This document shows, one piece after another, positions 1 to 6,321 of a DNA stretch of 16,224 nt (its first letter is position 1; every line of letters starts with the position of its first letter). Origin of the DNA: Thermodesulfobacteriaceae bacterium (GTDB lineage Bacteria > Desulfobacterota > Thermodesulfobacteria > Thermodesulfobacteriales > Thermodesulfobacteriaceae); the NCBI GenBank assembly GCA_015494725.1, contig WGAR01000106.1, forward strand, positions 1 to 16,224. Reading direction: 5' to 3'. A program made the position numbers and the translations under genes. The notes under the pieces were generated by a model, which was given only the letters and a program-made list of their open reading frames with translations, had not been told where the DNA came from and ran no database searches.

Positions 1-58
1 GGGCTCTATCTCTATCACCCGGACATAAAAATTTAGGTACCACCAGCGAGGAGGTTCC

Positions 59-193
59 TTGAGAGCGGAATTTGAGGCCCGCTTTGGTGAAATGGAGGCC
101 CGTTTGGTAAGGCTAGAGATCTGGCTTAAGGTCCTGGCCGGGATCATGTCAGCTGGTTTCACCCTCTTAACCCCGGCTTTCACCAGCTCATAA
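59..193 (+). CDS. 44-aa coiled-coil plus membrane-segment peptide, possibly a gene remnant
   Basis: A short open frame starts at TTG (59-61), 4 nt after a GAGGAGG ribosome-binding site (48-54), and stops at TAA 191-193. Residues 1-20 are charged and heptad-like (repeated FEARF / MEARL pattern, E and R rich). Residues about 21-40 are hydrophobic (WLKVLAGIM followed by AGFTLLTPAFT) and could be one membrane helix. Many thermophile genomes carry small proteins with a coiled coil followed by one C-terminal membrane helix, and this looks like the tail of one. The in-frame stretch before the TTG runs back only to a TAA at 26-28, so either the peptide is really this short or it is the decayed end of a longer gene. 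No function can be assigned. The first 36 bases also read openly to a TAG and could end another gene entering from the left, but this is too short to call. Confidence 0.35.
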   Translation: MRAEFEARFGEMEARLVRLEIWLKVLAGIMSAGFTLLTPAFTSS

Positions 194-262
194 GAGCCAT
201 CATTGCCCATGTGGGGGCCTAAGTGAGGCCCTGGTCTTACCCTCCAGGACCCTTAAAAATCA

Positions 263-338
263 TGGTGGAGACGGCGGGATTCGAACCCGCGACCTCCAGA
301 TTGCGATTCTGGCGCTCTCCCAACTGAGCTACGTCCCC
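263..338 (-). tRNA. tRNA-Ala, anticodon CGC
   Basis: This is a full cloverleaf on the reverse strand. The 7-bp acceptor stem is GGGGACG / CGTCTCC with one G-U pair, and the discriminator is A. The D arm, T arm (GGTTCGAATCC) and an encoded CCA tail (263-265) are all present. The anticodon arm is CCAGA-ATCGCAA-TCTGG, giving anticodon CGC, which reads GCG alanine codons. The gene lies 11 nt downstream of the rpsT stop on the same strand with no terminator between, so it is probably processed from the rpsT transcript. Confidence 0.97.
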
Positions 339-349
339 ACCGGGGTGAA

Positions 350-634
350 CTAAGCCTGACCGGAAAGGGCGGCCTTTTTGGCATTCAATTTGGCCGCCAG
401 GCGGGAGATCTTGCGGGCCGCGGTGCGCCAGTGAAGGGTGCCCTTGCTCACCGCCCTCTGAATTACGCTCTGGGCTTCCCGAAAAGCCTCCTCCGCCCGC
501 ACCAGGTCACCTTCCTCCAGCGTCTTCAGAAACTTCTTGGTTACCGTTTTTACCCTGGTTTTGATGGCCTTATTGCGCAGACGCCGCTTCTCGCTCTGTC
601 TTAAAGCCTTGGCCGCCGATTTGTGTAGAGGCAA
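350..634 (-). CDS. rpsT: 30S ribosomal protein S20
   Basis: This 94-residue protein has the S20 pattern: a start near PLHKSAAKALRQSEKRR and a highly basic, all-helical body (RNKAIKTRVKTVTKKF, then KGTLHWRTAARKISRLAAKL). S20 binds 16S rRNA as a three-helix bundle early in 30S assembly. Its length is normal for the family. The start is a TTG at 634-632: an AAGGAGGA ribosome-binding site sits 6 nt upstream, while the same frame continues open into unrelated sequence, so the longer frame is not the protein. A rare start codon is also a known feature of rpsT in other bacteria, where S20 represses its own translation. A promoter fits about 30 nt upstream of the start codon. The gene is followed after 11 nt by tRNA-Ala. 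Confidence 0.96.
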   Translation of the reverse strand: MPLHKSAAKALRQSEKRRLRNKAIKTRVKTVTKKFLKTLEEGDLVRAEEAFREAQSVIQRAVSKGTLHWRTAARKISRLAAKLNAKKAALSGQA

Positions 635-670
635 GACCCATCCTCCTTCCTGGTAAATTTGGCCTCTAAA

Positions 671-699
671 TCTATAATTTCCTTTTGGAAGGGTGTCAA
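671..699 (-). promoter_or_regulatory. sigma70-like promoter of rpsT
   Basis: Read on the reverse strand, TTGACA (699-694) is followed by a 17-nt spacer and TATAGA (676-671). The -35 box is perfect, and the -10 box matches at 5 of 6 positions. Transcription would start near 664, giving a leader of about 30 nt. The spacer contains a small inverted repeat, TTCC-4 nt-GGAA. The -35 box lies directly against the ATG (701) of the divergent DUF72 gene. Confidence 0.75.
673..678 (+). promoter_or_regulatory. possible -10 box for the DUF72-hypD transcript
   Basis: TATAAT on the plus strand overlaps, shifted by 2 bases, the reverse-strand TATAGA box of rpsT. No good -35 hexamer stands 16-18 nt upstream. 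Transcription would start near 685, about 16 nt before the ATG at 701. This is weak on its own but plausible as one face of a symmetric, bidirectional promoter. Confidence 0.4.
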
Positions 700-700
700 T

Positions 701-1483
701 ATGAAGGACATTCGGGTGGGAACCTCGGGCTGGCGCTATCGTCACTGGCGGGGGGTCTTTTATCCCCAGACCCTTCCCACCCGCAAATGGCTGCGTTATT
801 ACACCGAATATTTCGATACCGTGGAGGTCAATGCCACCTTCTACGGAACCATCAAACCCCGAACCCTGAAGGCCTGGCTGGAGGAGACCCCGGAGGACTT
901 TATCTTTGCCGTAAAGGCCAGCCGCTACATAACCCATATCCGGAAGCTGAGGGAGGTGAGGGAACCGCTGCTCCGATTCTATGCCTCTCTGGAACCCCTC
1001 TATCCCAAACTGGGAGTGATCCTCTTTCAGCTTCCTCCCGGCCTGAGCTACCATCCTGAAATCATGGAGGAGTTCCTGGCCCTTCTTCCCCGGGAGTTTC
1101 CGGTGGCCCTGGAGATAAGACACGCCAGTTTTCACTGTACCGAGTTCCTTTCCCAGCTCAAACGTTATGGGGTGGCTCTATGTCTTTCGGATACCGCTGG
1201 CAGGTATCCTTCCCTGTTTCCTGCCCTGACCGCGGATTTTACTTACCTTCGTTTGCACGGCTCCCGCACCCTGTATCGATCCTGTTATACTGAGGAGGAA
1301 TTAAGGGAATGGAGCCGTAAGATCAGGTCCTTTCAGGTAGCCAGGGTTTATGTTTATTTCGATAACGATGCCCTGGGCTGGGCCCCGGAAAATGCCCTGC
1401 GTCTGAAGGAACTTCTGGGCCTTCCGACCAGGGAACTTCCACCGGAGGCCCGGCAGATCCTCGCCGGGAGGCCTAAGGACTGA
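701..1483 (+). CDS. DUF72 (YecE-like) family protein
   Basis: This 260-residue protein has the hallmarks of DUF72, a TIM-barrel family whose biochemical role is not established. It has RVGTSGWRYRHWRGVFYP at the N-terminus, then YYTEYFDTVEVNATFYG, FAVKASRYITHIRKL, LGVILFQLPP, ALEIRHASF, and YLRLHGS followed near the C-terminus by VYVYFDNDALGWAPENAL. The fold is related to xylose-isomerase-like barrels. I chose the ATG at 701: it has GGAAGGG upstream and starts just before the conserved RVGTSGW. A TTG at 659 in the same frame would add 14 unconserved residues and lie beyond the proposed transcription start. The stop codon shares a base with the hypD start (TGATG), so the two are translationally coupled. 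Confidence 0.93.
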   Translation: MKDIRVGTSGWRYRHWRGVFYPQTLPTRKWLRYYTEYFDTVEVNATFYGTIKPRTLKAWLEETPEDFIFAVKASRYITHIRKLREVREPLLRFYASLEPLYPKLGVILFQLPPGLSYHPEIMEEFLALLPREFPVALEIRHASFHCTEFLSQLKRYGVALCLSDTAGRYPSLFPALTADFTYLRLHGSRTLYRSCYTEEELREWSRKIRSFQVARVYVYFDNDALGWAPENALRLKELLGLPTRELPPEARQILAGRPKD

Positions 1484-2511
1484 TGCCCGAAAAATATGTC
1501 CTCATGGAGGTATGCGGCACCCACACCGTAAACATCTTCCGTTTCGGTCTGCGTAAGCTCCTGCCTCCGGAGGTACGGCTCCTTTCGGGGCCGGGATGTC
1601 CGGTCTGTGTTATGCCCCAGGAAGAGATAGATTTCCTGGTGGAACTGGCCGGGGATCCGGGAGTAACCCTGTGCGTGTTCGGAGACCTGATCAAGGTTCC
1701 GGGTAGCCGGGGTTCGCTCCGGGAGGCCCGGGCCCGGGGAGCCAGGGTGCGGATCATTTATTCTCCCCTGGAGGCGGTCCAGGTGGCCGAGGAGGAACCG
1801 GCCCAGAGGGTGGTCCTGGTAGGGGTGGGGTTTGAGACCACCGCTCCGGCCCATGCGGTGGCCTTGCTCGAAGCCCGTAAGCGGGGGCTTAAGAATTTCT
1901 GTTTTTTCTCCGCTCTGAGGACCATGCCCCCGGCTCTAAGGGCCCTTCTTTCCGATCCCTCTCTTTCCCTGCACGGTCTTCTTTTGCCCGGACATGTAAG
2001 CGCGGTTATCGGAAGCCATCCTTATGCCTTCATCCCCCGCGATTTCGGTCTGCCCGGGGTCATCACCGGCTTTGAACCCCGGGACATCCTGGAGGGGCTT
2101 CTTATCCTGTTGAAACTTATAAAGGAAGGCAAGGCCAGCATCGAGATTCAGTATTCCCGGGTGGTTCGTCCGGAGGGGAATCCGTGGGGTCAGCGTCTCC
2201 TCAGGGAGGTATTTCGGCCGGTGGAGGGCCGCTGGAGGGGATTGGGGAACATCCCCGACAGCAAGCTCATCCCCGGTCCGGATTATGAGGATCTGGCTGC
2301 GGAAAGGGTTTTTGGGGTTGCTCTCCGTCCCTCTCCGGAGCCACCGGGTTGCCGGTGCGGGGAGGTTTTGCGGGCCCGGATTCTTCCCCCGGAATGTCCC
2401 CTCTTTGCTCGTCTCTGCACCCCGGAGAGCCCGGTGGGGCCCTGTATGGTTTCAAGCGAGGGATCCTGCGCCGCCTATTTTCGTTTTGAGTCCCAGGGAC
2501 AGACGATTTAA
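1483..2511 (+). CDS. hypD: HypD, [NiFe]-hydrogenase Fe(CN)2CO cofactor assembly protein
   Basis: HypD is the scaffold, together with HypC, on which the Fe(CN)2CO unit of [NiFe] hydrogenases is built in the cytoplasm. All family motifs are visible: MEVCGTHT (Cys11), GPGCPVC (Cys39, Cys42), FGDLIKVPG, GFETTAP and PGHVSAVIG. The C-terminal cysteine cluster that holds a [4Fe-4S] centre is also present (CRCGEVL, ECPLFARLC, GPCMVSSEGSCAAY). The cysteine spacing matches E. coli HypD (41/69/72) with a constant offset of 30, so the protein lacks about 30 N-terminal residues. An in-frame TAA at 1474-1476 shows this is a real short N-terminus. It overlaps the DUF72 stop by one base. No hypA, B, C, E or F is in the window, so partners must be elsewhere. 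The last 60 bases overlap the kinase gene on the other strand. Confidence 0.95.
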   Translation: MPEKYVLMEVCGTHTVNIFRFGLRKLLPPEVRLLSGPGCPVCVMPQEEIDFLVELAGDPGVTLCVFGDLIKVPGSRGSLREARARGARVRIIYSPLEAVQVAEEEPAQRVVLVGVGFETTAPAHAVALLEARKRGLKNFCFFSALRTMPPALRALLSDPSLSLHGLLLPGHVSAVIGSHPYAFIPRDFGLPGVITGFEPRDILEGLLILLKLIKEGKASIEIQYSRVVRPEGNPWGQRLLREVFRPVEGRWRGLGNIPDSKLIPGPDYEDLAAERVFGVALRPSPEPPGCRCGEVLRARILPPECPLFARLCTPESPVGPCMVSSEGSCAAYFRFESQGQTI

Positions 2512-4419
2512 TTCCCGCAGGATATCCCGTGGAGGAAGGGGGTTGAGTCCCTCGGGGGGCTTAAGAGCACTGTCCGAAAAGTTGATGAAGAGGGGCTTGA
2601 GGTGTCCGGAGCGATCCATGATTTCTTTTATTTCCTTACCGGGAAGCCCCAGATCCATGGAGAGGATTTCGGCCCTGGCTGGATCCGGGGTTATTTCTAC
2701 GTTGAGGGCCTGGAGGAGGCGGGTGGCCTCGCCGCTTATGTGGGGTCTGGCCCGGAGGAAGACCCGGGAGGGTAGGGTATCAAAGTGTTTTAGATAGACG
2801 GTCTGAATCCGGCGCAGATAGTCAAAATTAAGCGGTCGAAGACACAGGAAATTGGCTCCCAGGATAAGATGGAGACGATCCCCCCGGGCATGATAAAGGA
2901 GAACCGGCCCCAGAAAACCTTCCTCGTTCAGGGCCAGGAGCAGGTGGCGGGTCTCACGGGGGTTCTCCCAGGGATCAAAGGCCGGAATCTTACAGGAGGC
3001 ATCCTCCCGAAAGTGAGCGATCAGGCTCTCCTTTTCGGGAAAGGCCAGACTTCGGAACCTCTCTCCGGCCAAAAGCAGGGCCAGACGATAAACCACCTCA
3101 GGGCGTGATTCCAGCAAAAGGACCTCGGCCAGGGGTTTAAGGTGATAGTTTCTTTCTGGAAAGAGACAGAGAAAACGGGCTCCCCCGGAAGAGGGCAGGG
3201 CTAGAAGGAGACCGCCCTGGGTCTCGGCCATTTCCCGGGCCAGACTCAATCCCAGCCCCAGCCCTTCGGGTTTCTGGGTATAGAGATCCCCTCCCTGGAC
3301 AAAGGGTTTAAAGATACGTCCGTAATCCTGAGGACTTATTCCCGGCCCCTGATCAGCCACCTCCAGGCTCAACCATCGTTGGGCATGCAGATCCGTTTCT
3401 TCCCCTATTCGGACCCAGATGGTTCCACCCTCCGGGCCGAATTTGAGGGCGTTGGAGAGAAGATTGAAGATGATCTCCTGGAGGAGGTGTTGGTTTCCCT
3501 TCCAAGAGAGGCTCTTTTTTCCCTGAATTTCGATTCGAACCCGGCGTTCCTTGATTTTCTGTTGCAGGAGAAACACGGCTCCTTCCACCACCTGTTCGAC
3601 CCGGAAGCTCTGAGGGGTTGAGCCCTCCAGGTATTTGAATCGGACCACCTTCTGAAGGGCTTCGGTAAGTTGAAGGATGAAGCGGGCGCTCTTCTGAATG
3701 TGGTTCAGGTAGCGGAGCTGTTTTTCGTTGAGGAGGCCGTGGATTCCGGAACTCAACATCTCACTAAAACCCAGGATGGAGGTAAGGGGCGTGCGCAGTT
3801 CGTGTCCCATAAGGGCCAGCCATCGATCCCGGGCCTCCTCCGCATGCCGAATCTGAAGTTCCTTTTCCTGAAGGAGGTCCTCCAGACGCTGCAGTTTGTT
3901 CCTGAGACTCTGATTCTCTCCGCGGAGGTGTTCATAAATTTCGTAGAGTTTGAGGATCAGGGCCGCCTCCCGGGCCAGGTGGTCGAGCTGGGCTACCATT
4001 TCCGGGGTAAAAAAGTTTTCCTTGGAGGCATAAAAATTAAGGGTCCCAAAGACCTCCTGTTCACAGATGAGGGGAAGGGCCAGAGAGGAACGGAAACCGA
4101 AGGAGAGGGCCTTTTCCCTCCAGGGAGCATAGCTGGGGGAGGAAGGGATATCCGGTTCCACCACCGGTCTCTTTTCCAGTACCGCCCGGGCGGTGGGCCC
4201 CTGCGATAGTTCCGGGTCCCGGAGGTCTATGCGTAGATTCCGGATGTAGGCGAAGTGTTTGCCGGAAAAGGCCCGCGGCCTTATCTCCTCGTCTTCGGAG
4301 ACGAACCCCAGCCAGACCAGGAGACAGCGACTTTTCTGGCGCAGGATCTCACAGAGCCGGGTAAAAAAGACCCCCGGAGGCTGGGAAAAGTCTTCCCAAA
4401 TTTCAGCCAGAAGGTGCAT
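2452..4419 (-). CDS. GAF-domain histidine kinase with two C-terminal degenerate receiver-like modules
   Basis: This 655-residue protein has no signal peptide or membrane helix, so it is a cytoplasmic sensor kinase. A GAF-type sensor domain spans about 15-155 (LALPLICEQEVFGTLNFYA). A coiled coil follows at about 155-200. The dimerisation/phosphotransfer domain has LMGHELRTPLTSILGF (His206), and the ATPase domain has the N box (NLLSNALKFGPEGG, about 319), G1 DQGPGIS (about 356) and G2 GLGLGLSLA (about 387). Residues about 430-655 match no standard output domain. They read as two receiver-like folds with poor conservation: EVLLLESRPEVV to FLCLRPLNFDYLRRI, and ARAEILSMDLGLPG (Asp589) to LNPLPPRDILRELNRL. 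The ATG lies 4 nt after the stop of the HD-GYP regulator, so the two form an operon and probably a cognate pair. The 3' end overlaps hypD on the opposite strand by 60 bp. Confidence 0.9.
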   Translation of the reverse strand: MHLLAEIWEDFSQPPGVFFTRLCEILRQKSRCLLVWLGFVSEDEEIRPRAFSGKHFAYIRNLRIDLRDPELSQGPTARAVLEKRPVVEPDIPSSPSYAPWREKALSFGFRSSLALPLICEQEVFGTLNFYASKENFFTPEMVAQLDHLAREAALILKLYEIYEHLRGENQSLRNKLQRLEDLLQEKELQIRHAEEARDRWLALMGHELRTPLTSILGFSEMLSSGIHGLLNEKQLRYLNHIQKSARFILQLTEALQKVVRFKYLEGSTPQSFRVEQVVEGAVFLLQQKIKERRVRIEIQGKKSLSWKGNQHLLQEIIFNLLSNALKFGPEGGTIWVRIGEETDLHAQRWLSLEVADQGPGISPQDYGRIFKPFVQGGDLYTQKPEGLGLGLSLAREMAETQGGLLLALPSSGGARFLCLFPERNYHLKPLAEVLLLESRPEVVYRLALLLAGERFRSLAFPEKESLIAHFREDASCKIPAFDPWENPRETRHLLLALNEEGFLGPVLLYHARGDRLHLILGANFLCLRPLNFDYLRRIQTVYLKHFDTLPSRVFLRARPHISGEATRLLQALNVEITPDPARAEILSMDLGLPGKEIKEIMDRSGHLKPLFINFSDSALKPPEGLNPLPPRDILRELNRLSLGLKTKIGGAGSLA

Positions 4420-4423
4420 ATAT

Positions 4424-5557
4424 TCAGTCCTTATCTCCGCGCAGGCTCTTCAGGAGTTGATAGAGCTTGGATTCTCCGTGTTCCCGAAAGGTTTCTTTGA
4501 TTCGGAGGATTTCCTCGCGACTCTCCAGAAAGACCTCCCCCACCCGGGGATCAAACTGGGTTCCCAGACCTTCCTCGATGATCCGGAAGGCCTCCTCCGG
4601 GGAAAGGGCCTTTCGATAGGGGCGATGGCTGGTCAGGGCGTCGAATACATCCGCTACCGCCACGATCCGGGCCGCCAGGGGAATCTCGGTCCCTTTAAGC
4701 CCCCGGGGGTAACCCTTCCCGTCCCATCTTTCATGATGGTAAAGGGCTACGATTTCCCCCACCTTTACGAAACCCGTTTTGGTGCCGCGCAGGATCTCGG
4801 CCCCTATTTCGGTGTGCTTTTTCATGATCTCCCATTCCCGTTCGTCAAGGGGACCGGGCTTAAGGAGGATCTGATCCGGAATGCCTATCTTCCCGATATC
4901 GTGCAGGGGAGCGGCGTAAAGGATGCTCTCTACCGCTTCCTCGTTCAATCCCAGTTTTCGGGCCAGAAGGGCGGAGTAATGGGCCATGTGCTGAATATGT
5001 TCTCCGGTATGTTCATCTCGGTACTCCGCCGCCCTGGACAGACGCAGAATTACCTCCAGAGAGAGTTCCTTGATCCGTTGGTGGGCACGCCTCAGGGCCT
5101 CCAGTGTCTTCTGGAGTTCCCGTGTCTTGAGGGCTACCTCCTTTTCCAGGGCTTCCTTGTGCTGCTTGAGATGGTCCCGATAGGCCTTGACCTCAAGAAG
5201 GGACTTTACCCGGGCCTTAAGCTCAGGTAGAGCTACGGGTTTGGTGAGGAAATCATCGGCCCCGGCCTCCAGGGCCTGGATACGATCCTCGATCTCTCCC
5301 AGAGCGGTAACCATTACCACGGGAATGTCCCGGGTGGCCGGGTCCCGTTTTAACTCCCGACAGACCTCAAACCCGGACAACCCCGGCATCATCACATCTA
5401 GAAGGATGAGATCCGGAAGGTGCTCCCGGGCCAGCAGTAGGCCCTCTTCCCCGTTGTCAGCCTTCAACACCCCGTAGCCTAAAGCCTCCAGGTAATCACC
5501 CAACAGCTCAAGAATAGTGGGATCGTCATCTACACAAAGGATAAGGGGCCTTTTCAA
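4424..5557 (-). CDS. REC-HD-GYP response regulator, predicted cyclic-di-GMP phosphodiesterase
   Basis: This is a 377-residue RpfG-type regulator. The receiver domain (1-120) is complete, with the acidic cluster DDD at 10-12, phospho-acceptor Asp54 in LILLDVMMPG, Thr84 and Lys106 (FLTKPV). A coiled-coil linker spans about 125-165. The HD-GYP domain (about 168-350) has RDEHTGEH, HDIGKIGIPD (His219-Asp220), LKPGPLDEREWEIMKKH, HHERWDGKGYPRGLKG (GYP 282-284) and ADVFDALTSHRPYR. All metal-binding positions of the family look intact, so hydrolysis of cyclic di-GMP is likely. The gene starts inside the mobA stop (ATGA overlap, 5554-5557) and ends 4 nt before the kinase ATG. It is therefore probably phosphorylated by that kinase. 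What process it controls cannot be read from the sequence. Confidence 0.94.
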   Translation of the reverse strand: MKRPLILCVDDDPTILELLGDYLEALGYGVLKADNGEEGLLLAREHLPDLILLDVMMPGLSGFEVCRELKRDPATRDIPVVMVTALGEIEDRIQALEAGADDFLTKPVALPELKARVKSLLEVKAYRDHLKQHKEALEKEVALKTRELQKTLEALRRAHQRIKELSLEVILRLSRAAEYRDEHTGEHIQHMAHYSALLARKLGLNEEAVESILYAAPLHDIGKIGIPDQILLKPGPLDEREWEIMKKHTEIGAEILRGTKTGFVKVGEIVALYHHERWDGKGYPRGLKGTEIPLAARIVAVADVFDALTSHRPYRKALSPEEAFRIIEEGLGTQFDPRVGEVFLESREEILRIKETFREHGESKLYQLLKSLRGDKD

Positions 5558-6177
5558 GATAGAAACCTCTCTATAGCTTCAAGCTCCTCCCGGTAATTAA
5601 TATTCAAGAAGGTAAGACCTTGATCATCTAAAGAATACCAGGCTTCGGCGCTCAAGCCAAGGATTTTCGAGGGAGGAAGGCTCCGGAACCATTCCCGGAG
5701 GGATCTTTTTCCCCTGCGGAGGTATTCCTCGAGAAAGGGAAGAAGCTCTCGGGCGTAGAATCCCGGGAAAGGTTCCGGTTGGCCCCGGGCGTTCAGGCAG
5801 AATCCGACCCAGAAGTCCCCCCGAAAGAATTCGATCTGGAGTTTTTGGAGGAGGGCGGGCTTAAGGAGAGGCTGATCGCAGCTTGCCACCAGTAGCGTTT
5901 CCCCCGGGGCCAGAGCCCTGAGTCCGCCCAGGATTCCGCTAAGGGGACCTTCTCCCGGAAAGGGGTCCAGGACCACCCGCGTGAATTCCCGGGCCAGGAT
6001 CCCCTCGGTCTGTCCGGGATGGCGCAGGGAGAGCCAGATTTCCCTGCACAAGGGGCACAGGGCCTCCCTTACCCACAGGACCAGGGGCCTTCCCCGGAGA
6101 TGGGCCAGGGCCTTGCCCCCTCCGAACCTTCTCGCCTCTCCCCCGGCAAGGATTAGTCCGATTGTTCGACTGCGCAT
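5554..6177 (-). CDS. mobA: molybdenum cofactor guanylyltransferase
   Basis: This 207-residue protein matches MobA, which transfers GMP from GTP onto molybdopterin to make the guanine dinucleotide cofactor of formate dehydrogenases and related Mo/W enzymes. Visible motifs are the nucleotide-binding loop LILAGGEARRFGGGKAL (about 9-25), DPFPGEGPLSGILGGL (about 71-86), VASCDQPLLKPALL (about 97-110) and the C-terminal FLNINYREEL, equivalent to the family's NxNTPEDL. The loop GGGKAL is one residue shorter than GGVDKGL of the E. coli enzyme. No clear ribosome-binding site precedes the ATG; the upstream DNA is the AT-rich AAATTT series, so a weakly initiated or leaderless message is possible. It is the first gene of the mobA / HD-GYP / kinase operon and is divergent from sat. 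Confidence 0.92.
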   Translation of the reverse strand: MRSRTIGLILAGGEARRFGGGKALAHLRGRPLVLWVREALCPLCREIWLSLRHPGQTEGILAREFTRVVLDPFPGEGPLSGILGGLRALAPGETLLVASCDQPLLKPALLQKLQIEFFRGDFWVGFCLNARGQPEPFPGFYARELLPFLEEYLRRGKRSLREWFRSLPPSKILGLSAEAWYSLDDQGLTFLNINYREELEAIERFLS

Positions 6178-6182
6178 GGGAA

Positions 6183-6207
6183 AAATTTAACAAATTTCAA
6201 AAAATTT
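6183..6207. promoter_or_regulatory. three phased AAATTT tracts, likely curved DNA
   Basis: AAATTT occurs at 6183-6188, 6192-6197 and 6202-6207, with centres 9 and 10 bp apart, close to one helical turn. Phased A-tracts of this kind bend DNA. They lie about 24-48 bp upstream of the sat -35 box and just upstream of the mobA start codon, where they could act as an upstream activating element or nucleoid-protein site. The function is inferred. Confidence 0.5.
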
Positions 6208-6230
6208 GCTCTAAGGAGCCAAATCGAACC

Positions 6231-6260
6231 TTGACAAGGAAGTTACTTTAATTCTATAAC
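6231..6260 (+). promoter_or_regulatory. sigma70-like promoter of the sat-apr operon
   Basis: A perfect -35 box TTGACA (6231-6236), an 18-nt spacer and TATAAC (6255-6260, 5 of 6 matches) stand upstream of sat. Transcription would start near 6267, giving a leader of about 55 nt before the start codon. No other promoter of this quality is seen up to aprA. Confidence 0.8.
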
Positions 6261-6321
6261 TACTTCGGACGATTATGGAGTTCCACGAGATCTCTAAATA
6301 AAAGTCTGAGCAAGGAGGTGT

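Noticed and set aside
1..36. Open frame ending at TAG 34-36 as the end of an upstream gene
   Set aside because: Eleven codons are too few to recognise anything.
215..231. GGGCCT-AAGTG-AGGCCC hairpin near the left edge as a terminator
   Set aside because: No T run follows on either strand.
659..700. TTG at 659 as start of the DUF72 protein
   Set aside because: It adds unconserved residues, lacks a ribosome-binding site and lies upstream of the probable transcription start.
350..1135. 261-codon reading of the rpsT frame
   Set aside because: Only the last 94 codons are S20. The upstream part is antisense to the DUF72 gene and lies before the S20 ribosome-binding site.
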